A DNA stretch of 64,000 bases from Thiothrix sp. UBA5583 (GTDB lineage: Bacteria; Pseudomonadota; Gammaproteobacteria; Thiotrichales; Thiotrichaceae). The DNA lies in NCBI GenBank assembly GCA_002425225.1, contig DILV01000028.1, forward strand, positions 30,086 through 94,085, in the 5' to 3' direction. Below the pieces are notes generated by a model. It was not told the origin of the DNA, did not search any database, and saw only the letters and a list, made by a program, of their open reading frames with translations. Below, piece after piece: positions 60,300 through 64,000 of this stretch. A program made the translations under genes and the position numbers. Each line of letters begins with the position of its first letter. Position 1 is the first letter of the stretch.

Positions 60300-60484
60300 G
60301 AGGGGACACACTCCAGGAAGTCGTGGAAAACTTCGACCTTGAACCAGGGGTTCAAGTGGGTGCGTTGAAGGGTTTTCAGGCTTACCGTCTTGCGGTCATG
60401 CACACCAAACCATTACGAACGCTCCCGGGGTAAGAAATTAGGCTCAAGGATTTTACCCGCTTTCTCTCGAGTACCCCAGAGGTG
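60300..60484 (-). ncRNA. ssrS: 6S RNA
   Basis: Read on the minus strand from about 60484 to 60300 this sequence lines up with E. coli 6S RNA: a GCGGG...CCTTGAGCC element after the 5' strand, GGTGTGCATG in the middle, AAGCCTGAAAACC, and CACTTGAACC...GGTTCAAGG on the 3' side. The ends (CTGGGGTACTC at the 5' side, GAGTGTGTCCCC at the 3' side) can pair and form the closing stem. 6S RNA binds sigma-70 RNA polymerase in stationary phase. The position just downstream of zapA on the same strand is the usual one in gammaproteobacteria. Ends are estimated. Confidence 0.85.
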
Positions 60485-60539
60485 CCCTTGGAATCCATAC
60501 TATTACATTTACAGGCGCGGGGGAAGAATTGACAATCGG

Positions 60540-60842
60540 TCAGGCTTTGTGCTTCTCCAGCACGGCATCAATACGCCCCTGCAACGTTTGCAGTTGTTCC
60601 AGGGTATGGTTGTCGGAAGTGGCAGACTGACCGTTTTGCATCAGTTCATTGGCAAGGTTGAGTGCCACCATCACCGCGATACGGTCAGTACCCAGTACCT
60701 TGCCAGAATCACGCACCCTGCGCATCTCACGGTCAACCCGGCGGGCAGAGGCTAGCAAGGCTTCCTGTTCACCCTCTGGGCAAGCCACCATATAATCCTT
60801 GTCGAGAATGCGGACAGTTACGGGTCGAACGTTTTTATCCAT
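60540..60842 (-). CDS. zapA: Cell division protein ZapA
   Basis: A 100-residue protein: VTVRILDKDYMVACPEGEQEALLASARRVDREM is the globular ZapA head and a coiled coil follows (TSDNHTLEQLQTLQGRIDAVLEKHK). It bundles FtsZ. The ATG at 60842 is preferred to an upstream TTG. It lies ahead of 6S RNA on the same strand and six bases after the TIGR02449 gene. Confidence 0.92.
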   Translation of the reverse strand: MDKNVRPVTVRILDKDYMVACPEGEQEALLASARRVDREMRRVRDSGKVLGTDRIAVMVALNLANELMQNGQSATSDNHTLEQLQTLQGRIDAVLEKHKA

Positions 60843-60847
60843 CGCTG

Positions 60848-61084
60848 TCAAGCCCCTGTCGGTGGTTGTTGTTTGAGCCGCTGAATCAGGGCTTCAAGCT
60901 GGCTACCTGCTTTGGCATTGCGACTGCGCAAGTCATTGCACTCTTCCAGCAACGATTTTTCGCGCTTTTTCAGGTCGCCGTTTTCAATGCTTAGTTTTTC
61001 CACAAGCCCAAGCAGACGCTCCATCCGTTCTTCGATGGCAACAAGCTGGGTTGTCAGTGTGATGTCAGGGGTTTGTGCATTCAT
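60848..61084 (-). CDS. TIGR02449-family coiled-coil protein
   Basis: A 78-residue coiled-coil protein (VAIEERMERLLGLVEKLSIENGDLKKREKSLLEECNDL), as in the TIGR02449 family always found beside zapA in this class. A ZapB-like role has been proposed for such proteins. The ATG at 61084 is the first Met before the conserved part. It precedes zapA by five bases and is cotranscribed. Confidence 0.85.
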   Translation of the reverse strand: MNAQTPDITLTTQLVAIEERMERLLGLVEKLSIENGDLKKREKSLLEECNDLRSRNAKAGSQLEALIQRLKQQPPTGA

Positions 61085-61143
61085 GCAATAATGGTAGTAA
61101 AGAGTGCGAAACAAGGTCAATCATCTCATAATAACCTTTTGTC

Positions 61144-61713
61144 ATGGAGAGCAAAGTTTTGAACGACGAATTGCCCGATTATGCAGCCCTGGAGCGGGCG
61201 TTGGGACGTGTGGAAAATGATGTTTCCGCCGCTGAAATTCACGGCGTGTGTTGCGGGATGCTGGTGGTGGATCAGGCAAGCTCGCAAGATGTGTGGCTAG
61301 GGCATGTGTTGCAGGGCGATCCGCAGAATTTTCACTTTCAGGAAGTGCGTACATTGCTACGCCAGTTATTTATTGTTACCCGCCAGCAAATGAACGACAG
61401 CGGCATGGGCTTTGAGTTGTTCCTGCCCGATGATGACGATCTGGAAGCGCAAGTGGAAGCCATGCAGGAGTGGTGTCAGGGCTTTAGTTACGGTCTGGCT
61501 GCGGCTGGCATCCGTGATATGAAAAAACTGCCCACCGATTCGCGTGAATGGGCAGAGGATGTGGTTCGTATTGGCAGTTCCGGTGAGCTGGACTTGGACA
61601 ACGAGGAAGAATCCGAAAATGCCCTTGCCGAAATTCTTGAATACCTGCGGGTCGGGGTGTTAATGATGGTGGAAGAAATGCAGCCGATGAAAGCAGCGCC
61701 ACAAGTGCATTGA
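61144..61713 (+). CDS. UPF0149 (YgfB) family protein
   Basis: A 189-residue helical protein of the UPF0149 family: ALGRVENDVSAAEIHGVCCGMLV, FELFLPDDDDLEAQVEAMQEWCQGFSYGL and a very acidic run around 148-160. In Pseudomonas a relative (YgfB) represses a regulator, but no general function is established. It lies divergent from the TIGR02449 gene (59 bases) and nine bases before pepP, as in E. coli. Confidence 0.9.
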   Translation: MESKVLNDELPDYAALERALGRVENDVSAAEIHGVCCGMLVVDQASSQDVWLGHVLQGDPQNFHFQEVRTLLRQLFIVTRQQMNDSGMGFELFLPDDDDLEAQVEAMQEWCQGFSYGLAAAGIRDMKKLPTDSREWAEDVVRIGSSGELDLDNEEESENALAEILEYLRVGVLMMVEEMQPMKAAPQVH

Positions 61714-61722
61714 GGGTTGAAC

Positions 61723-63072
61723 ATGGAAAAACCGGTCATACCGAAAGAAGAATTCGCCGCCCGCCGTCGCCGTCTGCTGGATCGGTTGGGCAAGGATGCG
61801 ATTGCCGTTGTGCCCTCTGGTGGGTTGAAAGTGCGTAACCGCGATGCGGAATACCCGTTCCGTCAGGATAGCGATTTCCATTACCTGACTGGCTTCAACG
61901 AGCCGGAAGCGGTCGCAGTGTTTGTGCCGGGGCGTGAGCAGGGCGAATACGTGCTGTTTTGCCGCGAAAAAGACCCGCAGGCAGAGCGCTGGTCAGGCTT
62001 GCGTGCCGGAACGGCAGGTGTGAAGCATTTGCACGGTGCAGACGATGCCCACCCGATCAGTGACCTCAACAAGCTGATGCCGCAACTGCTGACCGGGCGT
62101 GATCAGGTACATTACGATCTTGGTGCAAATGCCGGTTTTGACCAGCGCATGTTGGGCTGGATCAACCACTTGCGGGCAAAAGCGCGTGCCGGTATCCGCG
62201 CCCCGCACGTAATCGTGATGCTTGACCGCATCCTGCATGAGATGCGTCTGTTTAAGTCATCCGCAGAAATTGCTGTCATGCGTCATGCTGCACAGGTTTC
62301 CGCTCGTGCTCATACCCGCGCCATGCAGGTTTGTCAGCCGGGCAAATACGAGTACGAAATCGAAGCCGAATTCCTGCACGAATTCCGCCGCGAACGCATG
62401 GAGCTTGCCTACACCACCATCGTTGGGGGCGGCAAGAATGCCTGCATCCTGCATTACATCGAAAACAACGAGGAATTGCGCGACGGGGATCTGCTGCTGA
62501 TTGACGCGGGTGCAGAATACGAATGCTATGCCGCCGATATTACCCGCACCTTCCCGGTCAGTGGCACATTCAGCCCGGAACAACGCGCTCTGTATCAAGT
62601 GGTGCTGGATGCGCAAAAAGCTGCCATAGATCAAGCCCGTCCCGGCAAAACGTGGGATGATCCGCATCAAGCGGCAGTAAAAGTGTTGGCGCAGGGTCTG
62701 CTGGATTTGGGCATTTTCACTGGCACACTCGAAGAGGTGCTGAAAAAGCCGGAAGTCACCGCCGGTGAACCGGAACAGGAAGAGCCTTACCGCCAGTTTT
62801 ATATGCACAAGACTGGCCACTGGCTGGGGATGGATGTGCATGATGTGGGCGATTACAAGATTGGTGATGCGTGGCGCACGCTGGAACCGGGCATGGTGCT
62901 GACGGTTGAGCCGGGGCTGTACATTTCCCCCGCTGACAACGTTGACCCCAAATGGTGGAACATCGGCATCCGTATTGAGGATGATGTGCTGATTACCGCC
63001 GATGGTAACGAAGTGCTGACCCGTGATGTGGTGAAAGAGATTGCTGATATTGAGGCGTTGATGGCGCAATAA
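61723..63072 (+). CDS. pepP: Xaa-Pro aminopeptidase PepP
   Basis: A 449-residue M24 metallopeptidase. The N-terminal domain has the AMP_N start (FAARRRRLLDRLG, DSDFHYLTGFNEPEAVAVFVPG). The metal ligands are visible: Asp in LIDAGAEY and DITRTFP, His in HKTGHWLGMDVHDVG, Glu in VEPGLYI and in RIEDDVLIT. It removes N-terminal residues before proline. The ATG at 61723 is used; a TTG six bases earlier is less likely. In E. coli ubiH follows; here the next gene is on the other strand. Confidence 0.95.
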   Translation: MEKPVIPKEEFAARRRRLLDRLGKDAIAVVPSGGLKVRNRDAEYPFRQDSDFHYLTGFNEPEAVAVFVPGREQGEYVLFCREKDPQAERWSGLRAGTAGVKHLHGADDAHPISDLNKLMPQLLTGRDQVHYDLGANAGFDQRMLGWINHLRAKARAGIRAPHVIVMLDRILHEMRLFKSSAEIAVMRHAAQVSARAHTRAMQVCQPGKYEYEIEAEFLHEFRRERMELAYTTIVGGGKNACILHYIENNEELRDGDLLLIDAGAEYECYAADITRTFPVSGTFSPEQRALYQVVLDAQKAAIDQARPGKTWDDPHQAAVKVLAQGLLDLGIFTGTLEEVLKKPEVTAGEPEQEEPYRQFYMHKTGHWLGMDVHDVGDYKIGDAWRTLEPGMVLTVEPGLYISPADNVDPKWWNIGIRIEDDVLITADGNEVLTRDVVKEIADIEALMAQ

Positions 63073-63118
63073 TTGCGCAGTTTGCATCAAGATGGACTAT
63101 GTTGGCGCATACTTTGTA

Positions 63119-63967
63119 TTAAAGTGGGCTATTCTGGCGCAATAACCAGGTTGTTACTGTTTCTATGGGTAATCCATCCACTTTGCTGAGCGGGTCGGCA
63201 ACGAGGATTAGCCCCGGTTTGTGCAGTTGTGTGCCGAAGTGTTCAAGTGCATGAAGTTCACGTTGGCGGGTTTTCGCGTCTTCCAGTGTGTAGCTCACCT
63301 GATATAGGGTTTGCCCGTCGAAGAAATCCACCTCACAAGTGTCACGTACATAGCTCAGGCTGGTGGGGGTGCGGCGGTTGAGTTCGATAAACACCAGATT
63401 TTCCAATGCCTGCCCCAGGTTGCGGGTGGGTTTGGTGGCGGTTTGCAGGAAGCCGTTGTCGAGTGCATAGAGCTTTTTTTGTGACTTGATGCGTTCCTTG
63501 GGTTTGTGGTGGAAACGGTCAATGCGTTTGAGCAGGAATGTTTCCTCGAAATAACCCAGATAGTCACGGATGGTTTTGTCACTGACGCCGAACGTCTGGC
63601 TCAATGTGGTGTAATTGATTTCGCGGGTGGCGTTGGTCATTAGGTAAAAAAACAGGTGTTCCAGCGTGGCAGCATTGCGTATCTGGTGGCGTGGCACGAT
63701 GTCCTGATAGAGGATGTTTTGCGCATAACTGAGTGAAATCGCTTGGCGGATGGCGGGGGTGGGGGCGGTAAAGACTTCAAAGAATCCACCCCATTGCAGA
63801 TAGTGATCAAAGGCTTGCAGGATGGCGATACGGTGCTGGCTGCGGCTGAGCTCGTCGTGATGGGGTATTTGCAGATAGCGCAGGTATTCGCTGAAAGAAA
63901 ACGTATCCAGATGGATGTTCAAGCTGCGCCCGCTCAGCAAGGTATTGAGGCATCTCCTTATACACAA
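63119..63967 (-). pseudogene. DUF4143 protein without its AAA ATPase half (N-terminally truncated)
   Basis: The 282-residue frame is the C-terminal part of an AAA_14/DUF4143 ATPase: LSGRSLNIHLDTFSFSEYLRYL is the normal hinge right after the P-loop domain, and the DUF4143 body follows (AATLEHLFFYLMTNATREINYTTLSQTFGVSDKTIRDYLGYFEE, YALDNGFLQTA, LENLVFIELNRRTP). The ATPase half with Walker motifs should precede it, but the frame is stopped by a TAG at about 63976-63978 just before. Only a TTG at 63967 could start it. A 5'-truncated gene or a frameshift near 63970 is likely; sequence past the window would decide. Confidence 0.6.
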
Positions 63968-64000
63968 GTCGCCAAACTACTGTAAACTTAGCCATTTTTG

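Noticed and set aside
63807..63995. Open frame reading MAKFTVVWRLVYKEM on the minus strand at the window edge
   Set aside because: It lies in a different frame from the DUF4143 domain, has no family, and overlaps the stretch where the DUF4143 gene is broken; it may be part of the debris.

Overview
The window is a stretch of chromosome from a Gram-negative gammaproteobacterium of moderate GC content. This follows from a complete set of LPS inner-core genes (LpxL-like acyltransferase, HldE, KdtA, Kdo kinase, heptosyltransferase), an Mla-type lipid transport operon, an OxyR with its redox cysteine pair, and the block pepP - UPF0149 - TIGR02449 gene - zapA - 6S RNA, which is characteristic of the class. 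DsrE and CbiX proteins, a thioredoxin-independent set of redox carriers and the RND family seen here would fit a sulfur-oxidising lineage such as Thiotrichales (Thiothrix-like); that placement is inference. No phage, integrase, transposase, tRNA, rRNA or CRISPR array was seen.

Layout. 1-2.1 kb: the end of a porin gene, then a toxin-antitoxin patch (a Phd antitoxin with a broken PIN toxin, a cysteine-rich protein, an intact VapBC pair). 2.2-6 kb: one giant FAD/4Fe-4S oxidoreductase. 6-9.7 kb: a 140-bp palindromic repeat that supplies the C-terminus of a PGPGW membrane protein, amtB with a sigma-54-like site, and small membrane, DUF302 and SCP2-like genes. 10-13 kb: thiolase, thiol peroxidase, SlyD. 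13-27.6 kb: envelope biogenesis, with an LpxL acyltransferase, HldE, and an O-antigen/LPS core cluster (glycosyltransferases, ligase, two methyltransferases, KdtA, KdkA, GT9, LTA-synthase-like enzyme); its ligase-to-methyltransferase part is AT-rich. 27.6-30 kb: a lipoprotein cytochrome c with a ferredoxin and a DUF2157/GDYXXLXY pair. 30-36.6 kb: OxyR, then a fatty acid beta-oxidation pair (FadB/J-like and FadE-like) and a NlpC/P60-like hydrolase whose reading frame runs about 200 bp into fadE.

36.9-40.8 kb: a roadblock/LC7 gene divergent from a four-gene Mla-type operon (permease, ATPase, MCE protein, lipoprotein). 40.8-45.1 kb: a two-gene RND efflux pair, behind a perfect 8-bp inverted repeat that looks like an operator. 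45.1-48.1 kb: a DUF4258/DUF2283 pair, ispG and a secreted dienelactone hydrolase. 48.1-52.7 kb: a TPR membrane protein with a stand-alone protoglobin, a CmpX-type channel, an OmpA-like protein and a DUF486 protein. 52.8-56.3 kb: a secreted metzincin protease and a secreted GH26-like hydrolase. 56.5-58.7 kb: a three-gene operon of a dCache receptor with no output domain and two related methionine-rich, single-span membrane proteins; this is the least explained unit in the window. 58.8-64 kb: Spy/CpxP-like, CbiX, DsrE, 6S RNA, zapA, TIGR02449, UPF0149, pepP, and a DUF4143 gene lacking its ATPase half at the edge.

The strongest candidates for something undescribed are the dCache/methionine-rich operon, the protoglobin-TPR pair, the operator-like repeat in front of the RND pair, and the repeat element that has become protein-coding sequence.
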